From NCBI RefSeq assembly GCF_023935105.1, contig NZ_CP096040.1:5561001-5625000 (forward strand): a stretch of 64,000 bases of DNA, read 5' to 3'. Source of the DNA: Caulobacter segnis. Its GTDB lineage: Bacteria > Pseudomonadota > Alphaproteobacteria > Caulobacterales > Caulobacteraceae. Each line of letters opens with the position of its first letter. Within the stretch, counting starts at the first letter, position 1. Made by a program: the position numbers and the translations under genes. The notes under the pieces were generated by a model. The model was not told where the DNA came from and made no database searches. It saw only the letters and a list, made by a program, of their open reading frames with translations. Below are positions 8,446 to 15,712 of the stretch, one piece after another.

Positions 8446-8972
8446 CGGCCGGCTCCGCGATGGGTCGCGCCCGAGGCGGCGACGATGGCTTCGTCGATGT
8501 CGGCGTGCGGTTGGCCCTGGGGCTGACCGGTGTCAGCCGCGTCCTTGATCGCCGCCCGAATGCGCTGATAGGCGCCGCAGCGGCAGATGTTCCCGGCCAT
8601 GGCGCTGTCGATGTCTTCGTCGGACGGCTTGGCCTTCTGGGCCAGCAGGGCGCAGGCCGACATGATCTGTCCCGACTGGCAGTAGCCGCACTGGGGCACG
8701 TCATGGCGCACCCAGGCCTGCTGCACCGGATGCTGGCCGCCGAGGCCCTCGATGGTCGTGATCTTGGCGGTCCCGACCGCCTCGATCGGCGTCACGCACG
8801 AGCGGATCGGCTGGCCATCCAGATGGACCGTGCAGGCCCCGCACTGGGCCATGCCGCAGCCGAACTTGGTCCCCGTCAGGCCCAGCTCGTCGCGCAGCAC
8901 CCACAGCAGCGGCGTCTCCGGCGCGGCCTGCACCGAGGTTGGCTTGCCATTGATGTCCAGGGTCACGGCCAT
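8442..8972 (-). CDS. molybdenum hydroxylase 2Fe-2S subunit (IorA/CoxS type)
   Basis: Small electron-transfer subunit with two 2Fe-2S clusters that passes electrons from the molybdenum centre of the 6253-8445 product. Both cysteine sets are present: CGMAQCGAC plus a later Cys (39, 44, 47, 59) for the plant-type cluster, and CGYC plus CRC (95, 98, 130, 132) for the helical cluster. The start at 8972 (MAVTLDINGK) is chosen because a GGGAGGCGAGGG ribosome site sits just upstream; an in-frame ATG at 9035 would add 21 unconserved residues. A C-terminal Gln/His/Gly-rich tail of about 25 residues follows. No export signal of its own. Confidence 0.94.
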   Translation of the reverse strand: MAVTLDINGKPTSVQAAPETPLLWVLRDELGLTGTKFGCGMAQCGACTVHLDGQPIRSCVTPIEAVGTAKITTIEGLGGQHPVQQAWVRHDVPQCGYCQSGQIMSACALLAQKAKPSDEDIDSAMAGNICRCGAYQRIRAAIKDAADTGQPQGQPHADIDEAIVAASGATHRGAGR

Positions 8973-9148
8973 GCGCCCTCGCCTCCCACCGAAAGAAGGG
9001 ACGCGCCGCGTCCCGCCGAGACCCGAACCTAACACCGTTCACACTGGGCTTGGCCAGAGGGTTTTCGGGCCAGAGGATTTCGAGCGGGGGCGGGCGCCGT
9101 CCGCGAAACCCGCTATGCTGCGTTCGCCTTGGCTTCGGAGACCTCGTC

Positions 9149-9463
9149 TTGCGCCGCGTCCTCGTCCCTCTCGCTGTCCTGGCCGTGACCGTCGCCGGCT
9201 GCGCCACCGTCGCTCCGATGGATTCAACCGACGCGCCCATCCGCTACGCCTGCAAGGCGGGCAAGCGGTTCACCGCCGCCTACGCCCTGCACGGCAAGCG
9301 CGTCGTGGTCAGCGCCGGCGGGACGACCCGGACGTTGAAGTTGGCCCGCTCGGGGTCCGGGGCGCGCTACGCGGCCGGCGACGCCGAGATCTGGAGCAAG
9401 GGCGCGGACGCCACGCTCAAGGGCTTCCCAGGCGGCCCCTACGCCGACTGCCGGTCACAGTAA
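9149..9463 (+). CDS. MliC-like lipoprotein (C-type lysozyme inhibitor family)
   Basis: Short exported protein resembling membrane-bound lysozyme inhibitors of the MliC family: APIRYACKAGKRFTAAY, then SGSGARYAAGDAEIWSKGADATL and a terminal Cys (YADCRSQ) that would pair with the first domain Cys. The N terminus is a lipoprotein signal, VLVPLAVLAVTVAGC, with the lipobox AGC. Start chosen as TTG at 9149 because GGAG lies 8 bases upstream and it gives a clean signal peptide; the longer ATG at 9050 adds 33 residues with Arg and Cys not expected before a signal peptide. Family assignment is by pattern only. Confidence 0.75.
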   Translation: MRRVLVPLAVLAVTVAGCATVAPMDSTDAPIRYACKAGKRFTAAYALHGKRVVVSAGGTTRTLKLARSGSGARYAAGDAEIWSKGADATLKGFPGGPYADCRSQ

Positions 9464-9482
9464 GCTTAAGAGGGACGACACG

Positions 9483-10373
9483 TTGGATTCCTTTCCCGCC
9501 TACTTCCCCCTGGCCGGCCGCACGGTGGTGATCGCCGGGTCCGGCGAGGCCGCCGAGGCCAAGGCCCGCCTGTTCCAGGGCTCGCCCGCCACCGTGATCC
9601 GCCTGGACGGGACCGAGGCCCATCTGCCCAGCGCCTATGGCGGCGCGATCCTGGCCTTCATCGCCAGCCCAGACGAAGCCTTCGTCAGGGCCGCCGCCAG
9701 CGCGGCGCGAGCGGCGCGGGTGCTGGTCAATGTCGTCGACCGGCCCGAATTCTGCGATTTCAACACCCCGGCCGTGATCGACCGCGGCGAGGTGGTGGCG
9801 GCCGTGGGCACCGGCGGCTCGGCCCCGGTGCTGGCGACCATGCTGCGCAACGACATCGAAGCCCAGGTGCCCGAGGGCACGGGCCGCGTGGCCGCCCTGC
9901 TACGGAAGTTCCAGGCCGAGGTGCGCCAAGCGCTGCCGGTCCTGCACGAACGCCGCGCCTTCCTGCGCGACGCGGTGACGGGCGAGGCCGCCGAGGCCGC
10001 TCGCGCGGGCGACATGGACCGCGCCGCCCAGCTGTTTCGCGAGGCCCTGGCCCGGGGCTCGGCCCGCAAGGGCGCCTTGCGCTTCATCGCTGGAGAGGGT
10101 CCGGCGGACCTGCTGACCCTGCGCGCTGTCCGGGCCCTGGGCGCGGCCGACGTGCTGGTCCTGGGCGCCGACGCCGATCCGGAGGTCGTGAGGCTGGCCC
10201 GTCGCGATGTCGAGCACGTCGACGCCGGGCAGATCGACGCCGACCGCCTGGTCGAGCTGGCGCGTGAGGGCCGGCAGATCGTGCGACTGCTCACCGGCGC
10301 GCCGGATCCCGCCCTGGTCGCCGCCCTGGAGGAGGCCCAGGTCTCCGTCGAAACGCTGCCCGTCGCCCGCTAA
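9483..10373 (+). CDS. precorrin-2 dehydrogenase/sirohydrochlorin ferrochelatase with truncated methyltransferase tail
   Basis: Siroheme-pathway enzyme resembling the N-terminal half of CysG. Residues 1-115 form the NAD-binding domain (TVVIAGSGEAAEAKARLF and NVVDRPEFCDFNTPAVIDRG), and residues 115-190 the dimerisation and helical region (GTGGSAPVLATMLRNDIE). From about residue 199 the protein begins a methyltransferase-like domain (FIAGEGPADLLTLRAVRAL, compare GPGDPxLLTxxA) but stops after about 97 residues, where full CysG continues past 450. The start is TTG with GAGGGACG upstream. The last residues overlap the converging MFS gene by 4 bases. Likely supplies siroheme for sulfite or nitrite reductase. 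Confidence 0.85.
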   Translation: MDSFPAYFPLAGRTVVIAGSGEAAEAKARLFQGSPATVIRLDGTEAHLPSAYGGAILAFIASPDEAFVRAAASAARAARVLVNVVDRPEFCDFNTPAVIDRGEVVAAVGTGGSAPVLATMLRNDIEAQVPEGTGRVAALLRKFQAEVRQALPVLHERRAFLRDAVTGEAAEAARAGDMDRAAQLFREALARGSARKGALRFIAGEGPADLLTLRAVRALGAADVLVLGADADPEVVRLARRDVEHVDAGQIDADRLVELAREGRQIVRLLTGAPDPALVAALEEAQVSVETLPVAR

Positions 10374-12010
10374 GTCAGCGACCGGTTCTTGGTCTCGGGC
10401 AGCAGGAAGGCCGTGGTCAGAACGCTGATCAGGGTGAAGGCGACCGGGTACCAGAGGCCCGCATAGATGTCGCCGACCGCCGTCACGATGGCGAAGGCGA
10501 AGAACGGCACGAAGCCGCCCACCCAGCCCGTGCCGATGTGATAGGGCAGCGACAACGCCGTATAGCGCACCCGGGTCGGGAACAGCTCGACCAGGCAGGC
10601 TGCCAAGGGTCCGAACAGCGCCGTGGCGGCGATCACGAAGACCAGCAGCACGCCCAGGATCAGCGGCTTGTTCATCCGCGCCGGGTCAGCCTTGGCGGGA
10701 TAGCCAGCCTTGGCCAGAGCCGCCTTGATCTGTCCCTCGACGGCGGTCTTCACGGCCTTCACCTCGGCCTTGGACAGCCCCGTGGCGCTCCGGGAGGCGA
10801 TCTCGACGCCGCCGACCTTCATCACCGCCGTCGTCCCGGCCGGGGCCATCTCGTTGGCATAGGAAACGCCGGCGTTGGCCAGGGCGCTCTTGACGATGTC
10901 GCACGAGGTCACGAACGCCGCCTTGCCGACGGGATCGAACTGCAGCGAGCAGTCCTCGGGATCGGCGACGACCACGACCGGCGCCTTGGCGCTAGCCTCG
11001 GCCAGCGCCGGGTTGGCGGCCTTCTCCAGCACATGGAAACCGGGGAAGTAGAACAGCAGCGCCAAGGTCATGCCGCCCAGCATCACCGGCTTGCGGCCGA
11101 TCCGGTCCGACAGCCAGCCGAACACGACGTAGAAGATCGCGCTGATCGCCGTGGCGGTCATCATCAGTTCGTTGATGGTGACCGGATCGACCTTCAGGAA
11201 CTTCTCCATGAAGGTCTGGACGTAGAAGAAGGTCGTGTACCAGACCGCCCCCTGGGCGCACATCATGGACAGGAAGGCCAGGATCACCAGCTTCAGGTTC
11301 TTCCACTGGCCGAAGGCTTCGGCATAGGGGGCCTTGGAGGCCTGGCCCTCGGCCTTCATGGCGGCGAAGGCGGGGCTCTCGGTCAGCTTCATCCGCATCC
11401 AGACCGAGACGCCCAGCAGGCCGATCGAGACCGCGAACGGGATGCGCCAGCCCCAGGCGTCGAAGGCCTCGATGCCGACGGCGGCGCGGGTGATCAGGAT
11501 GACCATCAGCGCGCCGAACAGGCCGAAGGCGGCCGAGGTCTGCACCCATGACGTCGACCAGCCGCGCTGGTTCGGCGGCGAATGCTCGGCCACGTAGATC
11601 GCCGCCCCGCCGTACTCGCCGCCCAGGGCGAAGCCCTGCACGCAGCGCATGACGATCAGCAGGATCGGCGAGATGATCCCGGCCTGCTGGTAGGTCGGCA
11701 GAAAGGCGATGGCGAAGGTGGCCCCGCCCATCAGCAGCACCGTGGCCAGGAACGCGCCCTTGCGCCCGGCCTGGTCGCCGATCTTGCCGAAGACTAGCGC
11801 GCCCAGCGGCCGGAAGGCGAAGCCCACGCCGAACAGGGCTAGGGCGGCGATATAGCCCGCCGCGTCGGGCAGTCCGGTGAAGAAGGTCTTGGAGATGACC
11901 TGCGCCAGGCTGCCGAAGATGAAGAAGTCGTACCATTCGAAGGCCGTGCCGGCCGACGAGGCCGCGACCACCGTGCGCATGGATGCGCCTTGCTGACCCT
12001 CGCCGGCCAT
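10370..12010 (-). CDS. MFS transporter, metabolite:H+ symporter (ShiA/ProP-like) family
   Basis: Proton-coupled inner-membrane importer of the MHS branch of the major facilitator superfamily, whose members move organic acids, betaines or aromatic acids. The N terminus SAGTAFEWYDFFIFG, the loop FGKIGDQAGRKGAFL, QGFALGGEYGGA and the second-half loop LSDRIGRKPVML are typical. At 546 residues it is about 100 longer than usual: residues about 330-435 form a hydrophilic insert containing two Cys (EDCSLQF, SCDIV) between later helices, probably periplasmic. Start has GGGGGAAG upstream. The substrate cannot be deduced. Confidence 0.92.
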   Translation of the reverse strand: MAGEGQQGASMRTVVAASSAGTAFEWYDFFIFGSLAQVISKTFFTGLPDAAGYIAALALFGVGFAFRPLGALVFGKIGDQAGRKGAFLATVLLMGGATFAIAFLPTYQQAGIISPILLIVMRCVQGFALGGEYGGAAIYVAEHSPPNQRGWSTSWVQTSAAFGLFGALMVILITRAAVGIEAFDAWGWRIPFAVSIGLLGVSVWMRMKLTESPAFAAMKAEGQASKAPYAEAFGQWKNLKLVILAFLSMMCAQGAVWYTTFFYVQTFMEKFLKVDPVTINELMMTATAISAIFYVVFGWLSDRIGRKPVMLGGMTLALLFYFPGFHVLEKAANPALAEASAKAPVVVVADPEDCSLQFDPVGKAAFVTSCDIVKSALANAGVSYANEMAPAGTTAVMKVGGVEIASRSATGLSKAEVKAVKTAVEGQIKAALAKAGYPAKADPARMNKPLILGVLLVFVIAATALFGPLAACLVELFPTRVRYTALSLPYHIGTGWVGGFVPFFAFAIVTAVGDIYAGLWYPVAFTLISVLTTAFLLPETKNRSLT

Positions 12011-12079
12011 GGACTTCCCCCGTGTTTCGCCCTGCTTAGCGTGCTTCCCGCCAAATGGGGAGGGCTTCGGGGAACAGGG

Positions 12080-14788
12080 TTAGGCGACGGCGCCGCGCGT
12101 GTCCGTCCCGGCCTGCGACAGGCGGACGATCTCGGCGACCAAGGCGGCCGGGGAAATCGGCTTGGCGGCCACTCCGTCCATGCCGGCGGCGCGGTATGAG
12201 GCTCGCTGATGGGCCATGACATTGGCGGTCAAGGCGATGATCGGGGCGCGGGCGGCGGGACCCGGCAGGGCGCGGATGCGGCGGGCCGCCTCCAGCCCGT
12301 CCATGCCCGGCATCTGCACGTCCATCAGGATGAGGTCGAAGGCGCCGTCGCGGGCGGCGTCCACGCCAGAGGCGCCATCGTCGGCCACGCTGACGGCCGC
12401 GCCCAGCTGCTCCAGGATCCTGCGAGCGACCAGCTGGTTGGTCGGATTGTCCTCGACGACCAGCACCTTGAGGCCGTCCAGCAGGTCCTCGGCATGAGCC
12501 GGGGCGGCGTCCGGAGCGGCGGCCGGCGGCGCGGCGATCGTCAGGGTGAAGGTCGAGCCCTCGCCCGGCGTCGAGGTGAACGAGACCTCGCCGCCCAGCA
12601 TCTGGGCCAGCTTGCGGGTGATGGCCAGGCCCAGGCCCGAGCCTCCGAAGCGGCGCGTGGTGCTGGCGTCGGCCTGTTGGAAGCGTTCGAACAGCTTGTC
12701 GTGAGCCTCCAGCGGCACGCCGACGCCGGTGTCGACGACGTCGAAGACCAGACGCGGCTTCCCGCCGCCCGGGGCCCTGCGGAGCCGCACGGTCACCGAG
12801 CCCTTCAGGGTGAACTTCACCGCGTTGCCGATCAGGTTGAACAGCGCCTGGCGGACACGGGTCGGATCGGTCTCGATCCAGCCCAGGTCATCGGCGAGAT
12901 CCAGTTCCAGACGCAGGCCCTTGTGCGTGGCCTGGCCGGCCAGCAGGCGGGCGACACCCCGGACGAGATCGCGCGGATCGACGGCCTCGCGGTTCAGATC
13001 CAGCCGACCAGCCTCGATGCGCGAGATGTCGATGACGTCGTCCAGCAGGGTCGACAGCATTTGGCCCGCGGCCAAGGCCTCCCCCAAGAGGTCGGCGCTG
13101 TCGCCGGGGGGCAGCTCGCGCTTCAGCACGTGCATCACGCCCAGCACCCCGTTCATCGGCGTGCGGATCTCGTGGCTCATATTGGCCAGGAACTGGGCCT
13201 TGGCCTCGTTGGCGGCCTGGGCCGCGCGCTCGGCGGCGACCAAGGCCAGCTCGGCCTTCTTCTTCTCGTCGATGTCCAGCATCAGGCCGAACGCCTTGCG
13301 GGCCCGACCGCCGGCGTCGCGGCGCACGTCGTGGAACACCCGCACCCAGCGCGCCTCGCCGCCGGGCGACAACACCCGGACGTCGCATTCGTGCGCGCCC
13401 CACTCGCCCGTCGCCCGCCAGGTGGCCGCCGCGGCGTACAGCTGGTCGCGGTCCTCCGGGTGGATCATCGGCCAGACGGCCTCGCGGACGTCGTCATAGC
13501 CGACCCGGCGGCCCAGCATGCGGTGCAGTTCGGGCGAGCCCCAGAAGCTCTGGCCCTCGTGGTCGATCTCGTAGACCCCGGCCCGCGCCGCCCCCAGGGC
13601 GACCTTCAGCCGACGGGCGTTGATCCGCGCCTCGCGCCGCGCCTTGGCCAGGGCGGTGACGTCGTCCATGTAGGTGATGACGCCGACGATCTGGCCGGAG
13701 ATGTCGCGCCAGGGCCGAGCCTCCCAGCGGTACGCGCGCTCCACGCCGTCGGCGTCCTGCAGGCGGTCCTCGCGGCGGGCGACGATCTCGCCGGCCAGCG
13801 CCCGGCTGACGGCGGCCACGAAGCGGCGACGGCCGCCATGGGTCAGCTCCGAGAGGGTCTTGCCGATCACCTGGACCTCGGTGGAGCGGAAGATCTCCAG
13901 AAAGCGCGGACTGACCAGTCGCAAGCGCATGTCCAGGTCGTAGACGGCCACGGCGAACGGCGCGTCCTCGACCAGGCGCCGTGCCCGGCGCTCGCTCCAG
14001 ATGGCCTTGTCGCGGCTGCGGGCCACGTCGGTGATGTTCTGCGAGATGCCCTTCAGCGCGTGCAGGCCGCCCGGCCGGGGCTCGACCCGATAGGTGCTGC
14101 GGAAGGTCTGCCAGCGACCGTCGTCGCCGCGCAGCCGGAACTCGATCGTTCCGCCCTGCCCCGTCAGAGTCGCCTGGCTGAAGGCCGCGTGCACGGTCTT
14201 GCGTTCGTTGTCGGGCAGACGGGCCAGGAACTGCTCGGCCGTGGACACGTCCGCCGGCGTCAGGCCCAGCAGGGTCAGGGCGTCCGGCGACCAGTCGATG
14301 CGCTCGCCTTCGGGCTCGTAGCTCCAGACCCCGACGCCGGCGGCCTCGGACAGCAGCTCGCGGGTGCGACGGGCGGCCTCCAGCTCTTCCCGCGCCGCGA
14401 CCTTGGCCGAAGCGTCGTGCAGCAGTCCGACCCGCTCGCCGTTGGGACCCAGCCGCCCCTGACCCTGCAGCCAGATCCACGCCCCATCCTTGCACCGGAT
14501 CCTGAGCTCGGTGACGGTCGAGCCCGTCTCGGTCAGCCGGCGGCCCATGTCGATGAGTTCGGCCTGGCTGTCGGGATGGGTGAACTTGAGCGTCGGCTGA
14601 CCGATCGTTTCGTCGCGGCTCCAGCCGGTCAGGGCCGTCCAGGCGGCGTTGACGGTGATGAAGCGGCCCTCGGGCGAGACGACCGTGAACAGGTCGCTGG
14701 CGTTGTCAAAGAACCAGCGCGCCGCTTCCGCCTCGCCGAAGGGCGAGGGCGTGGGCTTGGCCGGATCGGGGGTCGACACCTTGGGCAT
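12080..14788 (-). CDS. four-PAS hybrid sensor histidine kinase
   Basis: 902-residue cytosolic-looking hybrid kinase without obvious membrane helices. Order: PAS domains at about 25-130, 145-255, 270-380 and 395-508; HisKA dimerisation domain with phospho-acceptor His539 in FLANMSHEIRTPMNGVLG; HATPase domain at about 640-752 (NLIGNAVKFT, DTGVGV, GGSGLGLAI); receiver domain at about 773-893 with phospho-acceptor Asp823 in LMDVQMPGMDG and Lys876 in AAKPIS. No partner regulator or phosphotransferase is adjacent. One or more PAS domains could bind a cofactor, but no heme or flavin-specific motif was recognised. Confidence 0.95.
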   Translation of the reverse strand: MPKVSTPDPAKPTPSPFGEAEAARWFFDNASDLFTVVSPEGRFITVNAAWTALTGWSRDETIGQPTLKFTHPDSQAELIDMGRRLTETGSTVTELRIRCKDGAWIWLQGQGRLGPNGERVGLLHDASAKVAAREELEAARRTRELLSEAAGVGVWSYEPEGERIDWSPDALTLLGLTPADVSTAEQFLARLPDNERKTVHAAFSQATLTGQGGTIEFRLRGDDGRWQTFRSTYRVEPRPGGLHALKGISQNITDVARSRDKAIWSERRARRLVEDAPFAVAVYDLDMRLRLVSPRFLEIFRSTEVQVIGKTLSELTHGGRRRFVAAVSRALAGEIVARREDRLQDADGVERAYRWEARPWRDISGQIVGVITYMDDVTALAKARREARINARRLKVALGAARAGVYEIDHEGQSFWGSPELHRMLGRRVGYDDVREAVWPMIHPEDRDQLYAAAATWRATGEWGAHECDVRVLSPGGEARWVRVFHDVRRDAGGRARKAFGLMLDIDEKKKAELALVAAERAAQAANEAKAQFLANMSHEIRTPMNGVLGVMHVLKRELPPGDSADLLGEALAAGQMLSTLLDDVIDISRIEAGRLDLNREAVDPRDLVRGVARLLAGQATHKGLRLELDLADDLGWIETDPTRVRQALFNLIGNAVKFTLKGSVTVRLRRAPGGGKPRLVFDVVDTGVGVPLEAHDKLFERFQQADASTTRRFGGSGLGLAITRKLAQMLGGEVSFTSTPGEGSTFTLTIAAPPAAAPDAAPAHAEDLLDGLKVLVVEDNPTNQLVARRILEQLGAAVSVADDGASGVDAARDGAFDLILMDVQMPGMDGLEAARRIRALPGPAARAPIIALTANVMAHQRASYRAAGMDGVAAKPISPAALVAEIVRLSQAGTDTRGAVA

Positions 14789-14887
14789 TCAGTCTCCGCG
14801 AGGTTGGGCGGATCGTGCAGTGCAACCGTAAACAGAGGGTTCGCGAGACATACCGGCGTTCCCCGAAACGTCACGGCGGCGACGTCT

Positions 14888-15571
14888 TCAGACCTCGGAC
14901 CATTGCCGCAGCAGGTTGTGATAGACGCCGGTCAGCGAGAGGATCCCCGGGCTGTCCGGCGCGACCTCGCGGGCCAGGCGCTGGATGGCGACGTCCATGT
15001 CCAGCAGGATGGTGCGCTTGGCGTCGTCGCGGATCAGGCTCTGGATCCAGAAGAAGCTGGCCGTCCGCATGCCCCGGGTCACCGGGGTGACATGATGCAG
15101 GCTGGTGCTGGGGTAGAGGATCATGTCCCCCGCAGCCAGCTTGACGACGTGGTCGCCATAGAGGTCGTTCACGACCAGTTCGCCGCCGTCATAGTTCTCG
15201 GGCTCCTCCAGAAAGAGGGTCGCCGACAGGTCTGTGCGCAGGGTGCGGCCGCTGACCGGATCGCGGCGGATGGCGTTGTCGACATGGTCCTTGAAGCCCA
15301 TACCCTCGCCATAGCGGTTGAACATCGGCGGCAGGATGAAGTTGGGCAGGGCCGCCGAGACGAACAGCGGATGGGCGTTCAGCGCCTGGACGATCGCCGC
15401 CCCAACCGTGCGCGCCGCCTCGCTTTCCTGGGGCAGTTGCTGGTTGGTCTTGGCCATGGCCGCCTGGAAGCCCGAGGTAAGATTGCCATCGACCCACGGC
15501 CCCGCGTCCAGGATCGCCCGGCACTCGGCCACCTGCGCCTTGGTCAGCACTTGCGGGATCTGCAGCATCAT
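14888..15571 (-). CDS. piuC: PKHD-type Fe(II)/2-oxoglutarate dioxygenase PiuC
   Basis: Iron- and 2-oxoglutarate-dependent hydroxylase of the PiuC/YbiX family, usually encoded beside TonB siderophore receptors. The 227 residues contain the iron-binding HVD motif (His96, Asp98 in FKDHVDNA), the distal histidine in LYPSTSLHHVTPV (His159 or 160) and the 2-oxoglutarate Arg in TRGMR. Length matches the family. It lies downstream of the receptor gene in the same direction but an intrinsic terminator stands between them, so expression may be partly independent. The substrate of this family is not established. Confidence 0.95.
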   Translation of the reverse strand: MMLQIPQVLTKAQVAECRAILDAGPWVDGNLTSGFQAAMAKTNQQLPQESEAARTVGAAIVQALNAHPLFVSAALPNFILPPMFNRYGEGMGFKDHVDNAIRRDPVSGRTLRTDLSATLFLEEPENYDGGELVVNDLYGDHVVKLAAGDMILYPSTSLHHVTPVTRGMRTASFFWIQSLIRDDAKRTILLDMDVAIQRLAREVAPDSPGILSLTGVYHNLLRQWSEV

Positions 15572-15641
15572 GCGGGCGGCTCCTTTTCCTGCTTCGGACT
15601 TAGCCGGCCGGGCATTGGTTCCCCTTGATCCGGATCAGGAC

Positions 15642-15687
15642 CCGAAAAGTAAAGCGCCCCACTCGACGCCGTTGTCGAGCGGGGCGC
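15642..15687 (-). terminator. intrinsic terminator after the TonB receptor gene
   Basis: Inverted repeat GCGCCCC...GGGGCGC (15654-15660 with 15681-15687) continued by CTCGAC/GTCGAG (15662-15667 with 15674-15679) around one mismatch, 6-base loop. Read on the minus strand it is followed by TTTACTTTT. It lies 25 bases past the receptor stop codon. Confidence 0.85.
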
Positions 15688-15712
15688 GGACGTGAAGACC
15701 GAAAGGGGAGGA

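Noticed and set aside
6070..8526. Long plus-strand open frame opposite the molybdenum hydroxylase
   Set aside because: Antisense to a protein with intact cofactor motifs; no recognisable domain.
12209..15628. Long plus-strand open frame opposite the histidine kinase and piuC
   Set aside because: Antisense to two clearly conserved genes, with composition typical of a GC-rich shadow frame.
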